A stretch of 64,000 nucleotides of DNA from assembly GCF_030272615.1 (NCBI RefSeq), contig NC_081410.1:190669619-190733618 (forward strand), given 5' to 3'. The number at the start of each line of letters is the position of its first letter. The first letter of the stretch is position 1. Of the stretch, positions 22,386 to 34,652 are shown piece by piece. Origin of the DNA: Cryptomeria japonica. Taxonomy: Eukaryota; Streptophyta; Pinopsida; Cupressales; Cupressaceae. The notes under the pieces are model-generated. The model ran no database searches. It worked only from the letters and a program-made list of their open reading frames with translations, and was not told where the DNA came from. Position numbers and translations under genes: made by a program.

Positions 22386-25300
22386 ACAATGATGTAATAT
22401 CTAACAAGAGTCCTTAAGTCCCCATAATGATGTTACTCAAAACATCATAACCATACATACAAGAACAAATGAAACTTCTATAAATACGATAACATTGTCC
22501 TTTACAAAGGATCATGATACATAATACAATGCCATGAGAATATACATATGAACATCGATTACATTACAAGGTATCCATAAAAGGATATAATCTCCATGAG
22601 TACAACAACAAATAGAGTACAAAACTTTGCTACTAAAAGAAGGTCTTCAATCTCCTCACGATCCATCATGATCAGAATGCAAGATGTACCAAAACCCATT
22701 GGGTGTGAATATAACTCCACCCAACCATGTGGTACAATCAGGTCCACCCCCCGTGCTAGGAGGTACCAGCCATACACAAGAGACAAAAGAAAGTCCAAGA
22801 TGATACAAAGACTCTCACAAGGCTCAAAAGACTATAGTCACAAGAGACCCACATGAGTATAATCACAAGAACTCAAAAGGCAATACAACCAACTTCCAGA
22901 GGCCCAAGAAAATCATAAATGGACAAAATCAAGAGGGACCACTAGGTATGCAATAGGGAAGAGTGTCATCACTAGGTTGTCATGAGTTACCCTGGTGAGT
23001 CTTCACCAGGTCCTGACCCCCTTCCTGGGTTACCCTAGTGACCTCTCTCGATCCCCAACCCCCATGCAAACACTACTGGACCACACCAAACTTTCAAAGG
23101 GACAAGATTGGTGGACACCATTCCAAACCTTCTCTACTTACCTCAAACCTAAATAAGCGTCTGAGCGTAAGAGAGACAACAATTTAATCTTTATTAATGT
23201 GTAATGAGAGTTACCCTGGTGATCACTTTGGGTCCCCGACCCCCAATGAAAGCCACTCCCCCTTGACTTGCACCTAGGAATCAAAATACATTATCAAGAC
23301 CAAGACGCTCACAAATTCGAGATGGTAAGGTCTCAACCATAGCAAGGCTCAACTCACTTGCAAGAACAAGATACAATTCAAGAAGTACCAAAGCAAGCTA
23401 GGAATAAGCATCTAGCATGAAAGACATACATGCTCTCTGATCTGATTTACATCACAACACAGGAGTATCAATAAATAGGAGGATTCAAAACACTCTCTAG
23501 GCCTTTGGAAGAAAAATACATTTACACAATATTCTAGAGGTTCCAATTAATAATTCCCACTTTAAAACACCCAAGGATGCAACAAGTCAACAATAAGGAC
23601 TATATCTCATTCAGAAACTAAAATAATTCTTAACTATTTACTTTATTTCATCCAATCTTAGTTAATATTAATTTCATTAATCCACAATAAAAACATAAAA
23701 TAATACCACCGTGTCTATATAATTCACACAACGATAAAGGTTATATTGCCTTTAAAAAAAAAACATAAAGAGAATTATTATCCGATCATTCAATTCTTGG
23801 TAATCATTATTAATAACCAAACAAATAATCTATTTGAATTTAAACAAATAAATTCATATTATCCGAAAGGACTGTTGAATGAAGCAACAACTATAGATTA
23901 AGAATTATAATTGAAGTGACTAAGCGCCCACGAGTTAAAAACTATCGCAACTATCATACCACAGAAAGAGTTTATATAAGTTTGTGTGATTATGAACGGG
24001 TATATATATACACGAATTGAACGATATACAAATCGAAAGAGGAGCCAAAGAACGAAAGCACAGACCGAAAGGCACAGTTGTAGTGACCAATACAAAAGCA
24101 AGACTTAGAAAGTTCTTGCATACATATATTTATATTAACAACCCATATATGCCATTGAAGTTCAAAAAAAGAGAACAAATGAAAAAAAGATTTAAAAAAA
24201 ATAGTGAAGGATAATAAGAGGGTAAGGCAGGAATCATAAACCCCCCACCCCCAAATATAAAAGCATCCATAACACATGCCAAGAGAAATCGAAAGACACA
24301 AGACGATACAATAACCATCGCTTCCGAATTCATTCAGTCCAAAGATTAGGAAGAACAAATCGAGAACCAAATGGTTTTGAAATGGATTCGATGAAATGGT
24401 AGAATGAAGCATTGATCTAAAAATGGGTACGACAAGGAAAGGATAAGAAAACTCATAGCATTCAAAAGGCATAGGAAAGGAACAATGAATGGTCATACAT
24501 AAAAGACTACAACGTATCACTAAAATAATAACCCATTACCTTACTCTACTCCTAAATAGGGGAAACATATCGAACTGAATACCCTTCAAAAGAAGAAATC
24601 AGTTGAGGAGAACATTGGCAAAATAGTGCAATACGAGTTTTCACAGAGACCAACGGTTAACAGATAAAAGAAAAAGGGGAAGGATTTCAATGATACATCT
24701 GGGAGTAAAGGATGAATCCTCGATTAGAAAGGACCAAAACAATATGTTTTACAGAATGATATCAATAATCAGCTATAGAAAACTATGGAAAAGATGCATG
24801 TGACATGAACGAAGGAATAACAAGAGGGAAGCTAGATCCACACAACAACAAACATAATAAAATAATTCGATACAATATCTGGTGCTATTCAAATGAAAAT
24901 GCAACTAGGCTTTGGTAGAGAGAAGGGAAAATGAAAAGAAATAATCATAGAGAGTAGCATAAAATATCATTGAATACATGAACTAAATTATTCTACTGAG
25001 CATAGACAAGGAAAATAAAATCAAAGATAAATCTCCAACTTGGAATCTTGCGCTTGATGAAGGAGTTCTGGTAATGCAAGAAATTCACATTTCTTTTTAA
25101 TAAACTAGATTTCAGAGTCCTTACCAACCCTTCGCTTTGACCCCGATTCCAATCTTCTATTCACTAAATGGAAAATCCCATAGAAGTAGAAGCAATATCT
25201 CTCTAGAAAATTCCTGGCTATGCAACACTCCACTAAATAGCTTCAATCCAACAAATCCAAAAAATATTTCATTACCCTATTCTCCATTTTAATTTTCAAT

Positions 25301-26338
25301 TTCTTGTTCAACTCAGATATTTCCCTAAATTCCATTTCATTTCCCTATACCAGAAAATTTTCTCATGCACAGAGCCATTTCTTCAAGGCAAGAACCTCCG
25401 CCATTATTCCCCCAAAAAGCAGAATTTAATTATTTCCCAAAAGTAACTCCCCATAATTTGCATGCGAGATTCTCCATATTTTATTTATAAATTAAATAAT
25501 GTATTATCTTTTTGTAACTCCCACGCATGCCAATTTTAAATTTTTGAAACAATTAGTTATAAAATACCCTTTTAATAAATTATTTTCTTAACAATAGATT
25601 GGATTAAAACACTTTACTATTGTAATTAACTAAATATAATAATGCACAAATTTCAACCATACTAATTGATTAATCATTAATATTTAATTACCTTTAAAAT
25701 ATTAATATTTATGCTTTCTTGATAATAAAATATTACATGAACATAAGGGTAAGGGACTAAGATTAACAACTCGAAATACCAACAAGACCAACACTAACAT
25801 GACTGACAATAATGAACAAGGGTACCTGACAGGAATCTTGTTCTTGTAGGAATGATGGTACGACAAGGGTCTAATTGATAACTCCAATTTCTACTTTACC
25901 ATTGGGTTATAGAGCACGCTTAGATGTGAAGGTTTAGGTGGAGTTGATGCTCGATACTTGCAATTGTATAAGCAAACTGTCGAACATATACATATAATAA
26001 CATATTGTGAAAAGGGAATGGAAGTGACGTAGCTTGCCCATAAAGAGAAATGTGGTGCTTTTCCCTTTCACCCAAGCACATCAAGGATAAAACACAATAT
26101 ATATTAGAGCAATTAGACATTGATAAATATAATGACTAAATCCTAACATCACATATATAATTCATCTCATTAATCATCTAACTGTCAGAGCATAAACAAC
26201 ATCAAATAATCACAATATGAAAACCATCATCCAACGATCCATAAAGTATAAATTATAAATAGCCACTTTAACTACCGCAAAGATCATCTAGAGTCAAACC
26301 GAGTTTAATTGAGACTTGACCAAGGGAGGGGCATCACA
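22386..26338. repeat. Outer LTR sequence, right part
   Basis: Carries the second copy of the 57-bp flank repeat (22393-22449) and runs to the terminal GGGGCATCACA. AT-rich, non-coding. Small features include an 8-bp inverted repeat around CCTGGTGA / TCACCAGG near 22991-23012 and two loosely similar TTACCCTGGTGA segments. No primer site or pol sequence is seen. Confidence 0.65.
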
Positions 26339-28268
26339 ATTATGCTCTATGAATATAGCTTTGGGAACCAAGTTTGTGTGGAACATGTAAAATAGAAATA
26401 ACAAAAAATGGGCTAGGATTATAAAGAACAAATAATTTCCGACCCATCGTTGACCCCTATAGTGAGTGATCCATCAAGGAGCTTGACATTTGGAACTTTA
26501 TTGTCTCTTGTCGGGATTTAGTTACTAAGCATTTGACATGGAATTTGAAAGATGGAAAGATGACTACTTTTTGGTCAAATTCTTAGAACAACTTTGAGGT
26601 GATTGATGGACTAGATGATTGGGAGGAAATCAAATTGGTGCTAATAGATAAGTGGGACACAAGGGTAAGGGGTTATGTAGAAAAGGTCAATATTGATGAT
26701 CAATTCATCCAAAGATGGAATTATTTTTAGGAAATTGTGGTTCCAAGTGCTCTAAAGGATAAATTAGCTCAAATTTTAGGGAATAGGCCGATCTAGCTTT
26801 CAAAAGGGAGTGACATCATCATCCTATGCAAAAGAAAATTAGGAAAATATTTGGTCAAGTTGGGATACAATCCTCAAACATCAGTGGAGTCAATGAAAAA
26901 TTGGCCAACTCAGCCATTATGAGGTAGCAAAATCCTCCCAAAAAGGTTGAGGTCTTCGCTTGGGTGGAATTGTAGGGAGGGATTCTCAAAGTAGAGAAAT
27001 TGAAGAGGATTGGGATAGAAAGGATTGATGGATGTTATCTTTGTAAGAATGATGTGGAAATGATTGATCACCTACTTTTGAAATGCAAAATCACTGTCTT
27101 GTTGGAAGAAGTTTATGGCAAAAATTGAGTTGCATACCCTAATCAATAACGATGTTCAGTCAATGTTTAATGCTTGGATAGTAATTTACAAAGGTGAGAT
27201 CTACATGAGTTTTTGAGCTTGTGTGCCCTTGATTATCATCTAGGAATTGTGGAAGGAGTGAAACTATAGGATCTTTCAAGACAAGGAAATGAGTAAAGAT
27301 AGATTGGTAGTAAAAATTGAAGCGGGCATTATGGAGATGATTAATTGTGCAACAATAAATCAAAGTCTAAAGAAAAGTAGGTTTACCTCATAGGAAAATT
27401 GGATGACAAAGGTTACATATAGCCTCTATGTTCACCCTATTATGGAGCCCAACAAGTTGATTTGCACTTAAATCCTATTAAGGATTTGTAATGGCAACCG
27501 TCAGATGATGGGTTTTTTTAGGTAAACTTCATTGGGGCAAGTTGAGGCAACCCTAAACCATCTAGAGCCGATTGTGTGGTGAGAAATAGTAAAGGCCAAA
27601 TTATGCATATTGTGGGTGCAAAACTAGGCATTTCTTCAAATAATGAATCAAAATTTTATGCTACCCTTCTTGGGCTTCAGAAAGACATCAATCTACAATG
27701 TGAGTGTGTCCATCTAGAGGGAAATTCACAACTCATTGTTAATGCAGTCTGCATGAAGAAAACACCAAGTTGGAGGTTAGTGAAAGTACTTTACCAAATC
27801 TTGGAGCAGATTAATCATTTTAGAGATGTTGTGGTAGGTATTGCATGTGTACCAAGAAGGTAATGAAATTGCATATGAAGTTGTTAAAATAGTGTTTGAT
27901 TTGACAATTGCGATGCAGGCTATCAGGTCCCTGCCAGAATGACGTAAATATGATTGCCACCTTGTCTTCTCATAATTGTTTTCACACAATCAAGGTTTTT
28001 GGAGGTGGTCATTATGCTTAATTTGAGTGAATGGTGAAGATGGCTAAGTACCAACATGATGTCCCAAGTGTGTGGGTGACATTTTAAACATATTACAAGT
28101 GACAACTACCGCATTGTAACATGTGGCATGAGTGATGAACACGTCTATCTAGTTGGTCTTGAAGAAATGATAGATGGCTTTTTTTGTTGATGTTTTTGAG
28201 AGGAGACTGATGGAGTTCTTCGAGTCGTGAGTGAGTGTGGTCCTTTATGCCATTTGCATGGTGTCGGT
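26339..28268 (+). pseudogene. LINE ORF2, second part (zinc-binding region and RNase H)
   Basis: Resumes the LINE interrupted at 4702. MNIALGTKFVWNM near 26347 continues the RT thumb/connection part. CYLCKNDVEMIDHLLLKCK near 27032-27090 is the zf-RVT cysteine/histidine pattern of plant LINEs. An RNase H domain follows at about 27530-27880: ADCVVRNSKGQIMHIVGAKL, then the NNESKFYATLLGL block and the EGNSQLIVNA block. Stops and shifts are frequent. No poly(A) tail can be identified, because another LTR element is inserted at 28269. Sequence resuming at 38434 could be LINE 3' untranslated DNA, but nothing proves it. Confidence 0.85.
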
Positions 28269-29371
28269 TGTAATACCCTAAAAATGGTCACCTAAACCAT
28301 GGGCTCCTAATCTCGACAATATCACCAAGGTCCTAACCAAAGGCAATTAAATCAACCTTGAGCACCTAATTAATTAATTCTTCAATCATTAATGTCACAT
28401 GGCAAAGTAATCACTCAATATTAATTAAATATTTATTTAATTAATTAAATAATTCCAAGTAAATCATTTTGATCAATTATCCTATTTAATTAATTAAATA
28501 TATTAGAATATTTAATTAATTAATAAAGATGCCATTTAATCACAAAAAACAGGAATTAATTTACAAAAAGAGATTTATCACAAAAAGAAGAATTAATCTG
28601 CAAAAGAAAAAGTTAAATTGAAAACAAAAGAAAAGAATTAAAAAATTGAGAACATAAATCAAATAGAGATAATCTTGAAAATCAAATTAAAATTTGAAAA
28701 AATCTCAAAGAAAGCAATTAAAACAATTAAATCTCAAAATTGAATAAAATAGAGAATAAATCAGTTTTTTCTGATTTTATCTTAATTTTAGTTCAATTTC
28801 CTTTCAAATTGAGAAAAGCAGCCAATCACATCAATTCACCTTGATTGTGCTTCTTCTTGGAAAATCTTGACCGCTCATCATCATTTGATCTCAATCATTG
28901 GTTTCTCTTTGAATTTTCTATAAATTTAGGCTCTCATCTCCTAATTGAGGATCCTGGAGAATATATTGTTATTATGTTGTTTTTGCTCTAGGTTCATTGA
29001 TATTTTGTGCATTGAGATATTACATATTAGTTATTGCATACTTATTAAATCATCTAGCTTAATATTTCTTAAATCATATTAGATTAATCATGCATATCAA
29101 GCTTAAATCTTGCATATCTAGCTTGATCTTGCATCCATTTAGCTCAATTTCATGCTCATATAGATTAAATCCTTCATTTAGGTGTTGTCTAGTCACTGGT
29201 ATTGCATATTAAATATGAGAGAAAGACTAAACTTGCATCTACTAGAAGGCAATATGTCGCTTTGTGATGGTTTATTATTTATTGTCGATTGATTTACTAA
29301 CCATGCATCTAATGACTTATTGAAGTGTTTTGTATTCCAGATATAGTTACAATCCACTTTTCACACACACA
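28269..29371 (+). repeat. 5' LTR of the 10.2-kb element
   Basis: 1,103 bp. It aligns by eye with 37359-38428, with small indels. No coding sequence. Confidence 0.9.
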
Positions 29372-29374
29372 TTT

Positions 29375-29392
29375 CTGGCCCCCACCATGGGG
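29375..29392 (+). promoter_or_regulatory. Probable primer-binding site
   Basis: CTGGCCCCCACCATGGGG begins three bases after the 5' LTR. The form matches the TGGCGCCCACC-like sites of some plant gypsy elements, with one difference. The tRNA partner was not determined. Confidence 0.6.
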
Positions 29393-29512
29393 CTCAAACC
29401 CCTAACTACAAGATTTCTAATGTTTCTTGAACAAATCTAATGTTTGGTTTTTATAACTAATAAACATGTGTTAAATTTGCAAATAAAAATCTTTCTTTTT
29501 GCTTGTTTTTCT

Positions 29513-29875
29513 GTCAGTAAAAAATGGTCTTTGTTCGAAGGGCATAACTTTTTATTGAACCATTGGATCTAAACCAATTTTTGATATGTTGTTTCAAACC
29601 AAGTTTTCTACATTTTCAATGAAGCGAGTTTCCTAATGTTGTCTGGTTTGAAAGTTATGAATGACAAAGTGCAGTACTATCATTTTACTTATTCTTCTAT
29701 GACAGTAAAAAATGGTCACTATTCAGAGGGCATAATTTTTTATTAAACCGTTGGATCTAAACAAAATTTTGATATGTTGTTTAAAACCAAGTTTTCTACA
29801 TTTTCACCAAAGATATTTTCCTAATTTTGTCTGGTCGGAAAGTTATGAATGGAAGAGTGCAGTACTATCAAAACT
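29513..29875. repeat. Direct repeat, ~180 bp twice
   Basis: Two adjacent copies (about 29513-29690 and 29697-29875) share blocks such as CAGTAAAAAATGGTC, GATATGTTGTTT, AACCAAGTTTTCTACATTTTC and GTGCAGTACTATCA. Non-coding, inside the 10.2-kb element near its 5' end. Confidence 0.85.
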
Positions 29876-31633
29876 GTCATAACTAGGATAGTCTTAAAGA
29901 ATGGAAATTCTTGTTAGATTAGTTTAATTTATAGTTTGCATGCTAGAATTTTATTGTGATAATTTTTTATGTTATTTTGGCAACTAATTTTGGGCTTTTA
30001 ATGTTTACAGAACACTTGTCAAAGAATTTATCAATCAAACATACGCCTGTCAAAGAATCAAAAGCAAAATAGCTACTAATGCATTGTTCTTGCAGGTTGC
30101 CTAAGGAGAATCGACTAAACATTGTGTATTTATTTAGTATTTTCTTAGGCACTTAAATTTCTATTTGGTAAATGAACAAATCTGTCTTTTGTGTTTGAAG
30201 AAAAATATAAGAGGTAGGAGAGTATGCTCTTGTCTTTACAGACAATCAGAAATCCAAACCCTTGAGGTTTTTTCTAAATTTGACATTTGTGTACCTTTAG
30301 TGGGCCTGTCACAGTGGGAAAAGTAATCACCCAGTGAGAAAAACCCAAGTGAGTACAACTGGACCTGAGCATTCCAACTCACTATAATAAATAGGCCTCT
30401 AGTGATTAAAGTCTCAAAGGACGGGATTATTTGAGTTTTCTTTTTGAGATCTCTCATATCGAGCATTTTGTAGGGCCGCATGGTCTCAATCATGCTTACG
30501 TGACTACAACTTGTTTCGGTACCTTGTCGGGCTATAGGCCTCAATCATGCTTGCGTGACTTCAAGGGGTAATTTTGAACAAAATTCCTGACTAAGAACTA
30601 TAAGATACAGGCTACCCGATTCACCTCCGAAAGGAGGATAATCTTTGTGCAAGAGAGATAGTAACTCTTCCAAGATACTTGCCATATCGTACCCCCATTA
30701 GCGTTTGGAGTTGGCTAATACGGTGTTGAGAATCCATTGCTTGAGACTTAGCGGTTGTATTCTGATTAGCTATTGGGTGTGTACCTAAGTGTGCAAGCAA
30801 ATATTTTCTTCCTTAAGCCAACTTTCGGAGGGTTAGTGTACTGTGCTTGAAATTCATTATACATCTTGCATGTTTACTGTGTTTTCATCCCTGAAACTGG
30901 AGAAAACAAATTAACAACATCAAACAACTCAGTGATAAAAACTTTGTCTGTGTCAAAAACTAGTCTCTGTCAGTCATCAAAACTTAGTCCTAGTCAAAAT
31001 CTGGTCTCTTTCAGTTGTCAAAATTCTATCTATGTCAGAATCTCATCTTTGTCTAGTCCTCTATCATACAAGTCTGCTGAATTTTCATCTAGCTACATAC
31101 CTATTGTCGTACGAGTCATCATCATCCTTCATAGTTTGTCATCTAAGAAGTACTAAACTATCGTCTGAGCATAGGCAACAACTCGTAAGAGTATCTGCAT
31201 TTGTCATCTGGAAACCCTTGGATCGTTGTCCGAACATTGAAATTTTGTCGTATGAGTCACTTCTTAGAAGTCTGTTAAAGTTGCTAAAACAAGGCTTCTA
31301 ACAATCATGTTTGATCAGTCCTGAAATGTAAACAACAAGCTTATTCCTAGTTTTCTAAACCTGAGCATAAAGACACCTTGGTAGTGTACCTTCTACAGCT
31401 GTGTTGCACGATTTTGTCAGTTACCTCTTAGCTATCTCAATCAGCCTAATCCAATCAACCAATTTGTTGTCCAAACTTCACTCTCGAGTATCACTTAGGC
31501 TACTTAGCCTCGACTCCAAATCGGAGTCAGTGTATCTCACCCACATAAGTTTGAACATCAACCTTTGGCCTCAATGAACAACAAGCTTTGATCTCACCTT
31601 GACATCTGTAACACCTCTCACTATCAATTGTAA
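29876..31633. other. Leader region of the 10.2-kb element
   Basis: No gene recognised. The part at about 30930-31290 is a loose tandem pattern built on GTCTCTGTCAG / TAGTC-like words. Open frames here are short and lack family motifs. Confidence 0.5.
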
Positions 31634-34099
31634 ATGGCTACCTTAGCTCCAATTCCCATGGCTACCTTGGCTCAAATGATTCATGATATCAAGAAAGAAA
31701 TATATGACATGAAAATACAAAAAAATAAATCAGTGACTCCATTTGAAAAACAAATGCATGATATCAAGAGTGAGAAACTTCAAGGAATGCTAAAATGATT
31801 ATACGATTTGAAAATAAAAAATGAACAAATAATTGACAATCAAAAGCCAAATCTCAAACAAGCTCACAAGACACCTTCACCAAGACATAAAGACATTTCC
31901 TCCAAATATCCTCTAGATGGATAGTTTACACCTTTGGGGCAATCTATGTCTAGCAAGGCTCCATATGTGTCCTCCATCCCTTCCATGATGTCTTCATCTC
32001 CTAAAAATTCTCAGCAACAATCCATACCATCTCCTTTAAACAATGAAACTTCTCATGTTTACCTTCAAGGGCCATCTCCTATGGAAATCCAAGTTAATGC
32101 CAATATTGATAGAAGTTCCTCTAAAGATTTTAAAATCCCAGATCCTATGCCATCATGCACTCTAATTCCGAATGTACCCACTCCAGAGAGTCCCACTCAA
32201 AATGCTTCCCCATCATGCAAAAACATGAACACCTTCCAAGAATCCTCCATGCATATAAAAAACAATACCCCTTCCTTAGAAGTGACTCCATGTCAAGAGG
32301 ATAATCTGAAAAATGAAGAAACAAGTCCTATCATAAATCAAGATCAAGACACCAAAACTCTCCAACCCCATCCAATGGTTGAAAAATATCCTACCTCCCT
32401 AGAATCCCATGATGGTCCCCTTATACCTTTATATTTCTTCCAAGATGACCCCTTTCCATCTCAAGAGCAAAGCATCCTTCCAAATCTCATTCATAATCCA
32501 CTTCCTATGCAAGATCAAGATATACCTTCCATTCTTTTCGATGATTCCATTGAAAGTCAAGAGAATAGCACCTTTAAAGAGGAATCTAGTGATCTTCCTC
32601 CATGTCAAGGTCAAAGTATCCCTTCACTTTTAGATCCTCCTTGTCAAGATAAAATAATCCCTTTAAATCCCCCACAAGATTCCTTTGTCCCTCCGTCTCC
32701 ATGTCCTAGTCCTCCGTATACACTCCAAGATCTCATTTCTTTTGATGATCTCATTATTCCTTCTATTGAAGAGCTTTTCATTGATCCCGATCCCACCCAT
32801 GATCTTATTCCCTCTCATGATTCTAGAGATAATATGTTGTTGCAAGATATTAATGAACCCCCATATGCACAATGGGTTCCTCCACTTTGGTCCAATTTGA
32901 TTGACTTCATGATCCTGTCATTCCTACATTCCACCTCCATCTCATAATGGACTCACACCTTCTTTCCAAAGAAAAGTGTATCCTACAAGTCAAAATTTTT
33001 ATAAAGGCAAAGGGTTAGACCTTCACAAGCAAGAAACCCTCCATATTAAAGAAAATGTTAAAGGTCATGGACTCAGGGACATTTCTCAAGATGTTGGTAT
33101 CTCTCATAAATCCTACATTTCTCTAGTTAAATTCAAATACATGCCTTCTCCTTTGCCCCTTCTATTCATTCTAGGTCCCTATATCCCTCCATCCCTTATG
33201 CAGGATGAACAAAGGCACACATCTTCAAGTACCTTCCATCCATCTAAAGGACCTCCATATCATTCCTATCTATCCACGCATCTCCCTCCAAGGAATTTGC
33301 CTGCCAAGCATAAAAGTCATAAATCAAGCAATCCACATGTATTCAAGGATCACCATGTCCCATCTAATCGACATGTCAAAACAAAACAAAATATGATCCA
33401 AAAAGAAAAAGAAAAATACAAAACGCCACAAAGGCCCACAAAGAAAGAAGAAAAGTCAAAAGTTATATGGGTTCCTAAGGCACTTGTACAAGCAATGCGC
33501 TCTAAGGAACTACAAAATCATCAAAAATAAAAAACATGTGGATCCCTAAGCGGCTTCTTGAAGCACAAAAATCTAAAGAAAAATCTAAATCGGCATCCAA
33601 AGTTATTGTTTATCCATCCAAACCTTCCGAGTCTATTCCTCCATCACCTCCTTCATCCATTTTGGGTTCTTATGCCACAATATCTGTAACCTTTCCTCCA
33701 TCCAAAACTCAAAATATGAGATTCACTTCTCTTTCATATGTGCACCATCCCTCAAGGTGTGTGCCAATGTTTATATTTCCAAAATTTCCATCTATCCATA
33801 CACAATTATTCCAACATCCCATCCATTATCCAACACCTCTTTTTCACCCTTCCATCCCTCTTATCCAATCTTTTGCTCAAATCCTTGCCCTAGTTTCATT
33901 TCATTATCCTGCCAACATATTTGAGCATACCTTCATAGCCATGGTCTATTGCAACTCATATTCCAAGGGTACCATCCAAAGAAGCGAGATGTTGGAGTCC
34001 TTCTTCCATATCCTATCATGCATCCATTATCTTCCAAAAAAAAAAATGATGAAAAAAAAGAAAAACGAAAGAGAAATAAAAATTCTTGTCCATGAGTGA
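31634..34099 (+). pseudogene. Unrecognised Pro/Ser/Gln-rich coding region of the 10.2-kb element
   Basis: The ATG at 31634 opens MATLAPIPMATLAQMIHDIK, a short helical, probably coiled N-terminus. Two in-frame stops follow. The same frame then stays open through 32947 (337 codons), rich in Pro, Ser, Gln and Asp with recurring PSQ/CQDQ-like words and the block PPYAQWVPPLWSNLI. A frameshift near 32900-32950 leads to a basic, Lys/His-rich part (32976-33530) ending KVIWVPKALVQAMRSKE. A further shift leads to 33536-34099, which opens with a near copy of that motif, MWIPKRLLEAQKSKE. No zinc knuckle, protease or polymerase motif is present. It could be a diverged gag-like or accessory protein. Function unknown. 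Confidence 0.6.
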
Positions 34100-34542
34100 A
34101 AACCACTTCTTGTGGCACCTTGGGCAAGTACCATGATGAAAACTTGGCAAATGAGCATCATGCGTAATCCATTATCCTTTTGCACTTTACACTGGGGGAA
34201 AGTTCCATCCATGTACATCCATCTATTATCCTTCATCCTCCATTATCCCTCATTCGCTCTATCCACATTCATATCCCTTTTCCACCTTTGATCTTGACAA
34301 GGTTAAGGATCTTTGTAGGCTTCATGTGTCCTATCTATTACACTCGATCCATACCCTTTAGCTCCTATCCATTGCTCACTTACATCCTTCATTACCACCT
34401 TTGATCTTGCTTATCCTATTTGTCCCCTATTCAAATCTATTTCTTGATCTTGATCAACACTATGGACAAAATGCAAAAACATGCTTTCCATAAACCTCTT
34501 AACATGGCCACTTCTTTGGACCATATGGCTTCGTTACACTAT

Positions 34543-34652
34543 ATCCTTGCTTTACATCACTAAAATCCTTGCTTTACATCGCTAAATCCTTACTTTACAT
34601 AGCTAAAATCCTTACTTTACATCGCTAAAATCCTTGCTTTACATTGCTATAT
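34543..34652. repeat. 22-bp tandem array, about five units
   Basis: Units of the form TCCTTGCTTTACATCGCTAAA (21-22 bp) follow one another directly with small changes. There are no intervening unique spacers, so this is a minisatellite and not a CRISPR array. Confidence 0.9.

Larger units (their letters stand above)
4703..26338. mobile_element. Nested LTR-retroelement block inserted in the LINE
   Basis: The block begins TGTAACGCCCC and ends GGGGCATCACA, the TG...CA termini of LTRs. It is flanked by a perfect 5-bp duplication ATTAT (4698-4702 and 26339-26343). Removing it brings LINE motifs GGVGLRK and MNIALGTKFVWNM next to each other in the order expected for the family. The outermost sequence (4703-4906 plus 22386-26338, about 4.16 kb) shows no gag, pol, primer site or polypurine tract. 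It is therefore best read as one solo LTR of a long-LTR family, into which a chromovirus inserted later. A severely deleted full element is the alternative. Confidence 0.8.

Noticed and set aside
23990-24520. 176-codon minus-strand frame, hydrophobic and Cys/Phe-rich
   Set aside because: It lies inside the outer LTR, has no recognisable domain, and skewed composition would give such a frame; not supported as a gene.
34543-34652. Short regular repeats resembling a CRISPR array
   Set aside because: The units are head-to-tail with no unique spacers, inside a plant LTR element.
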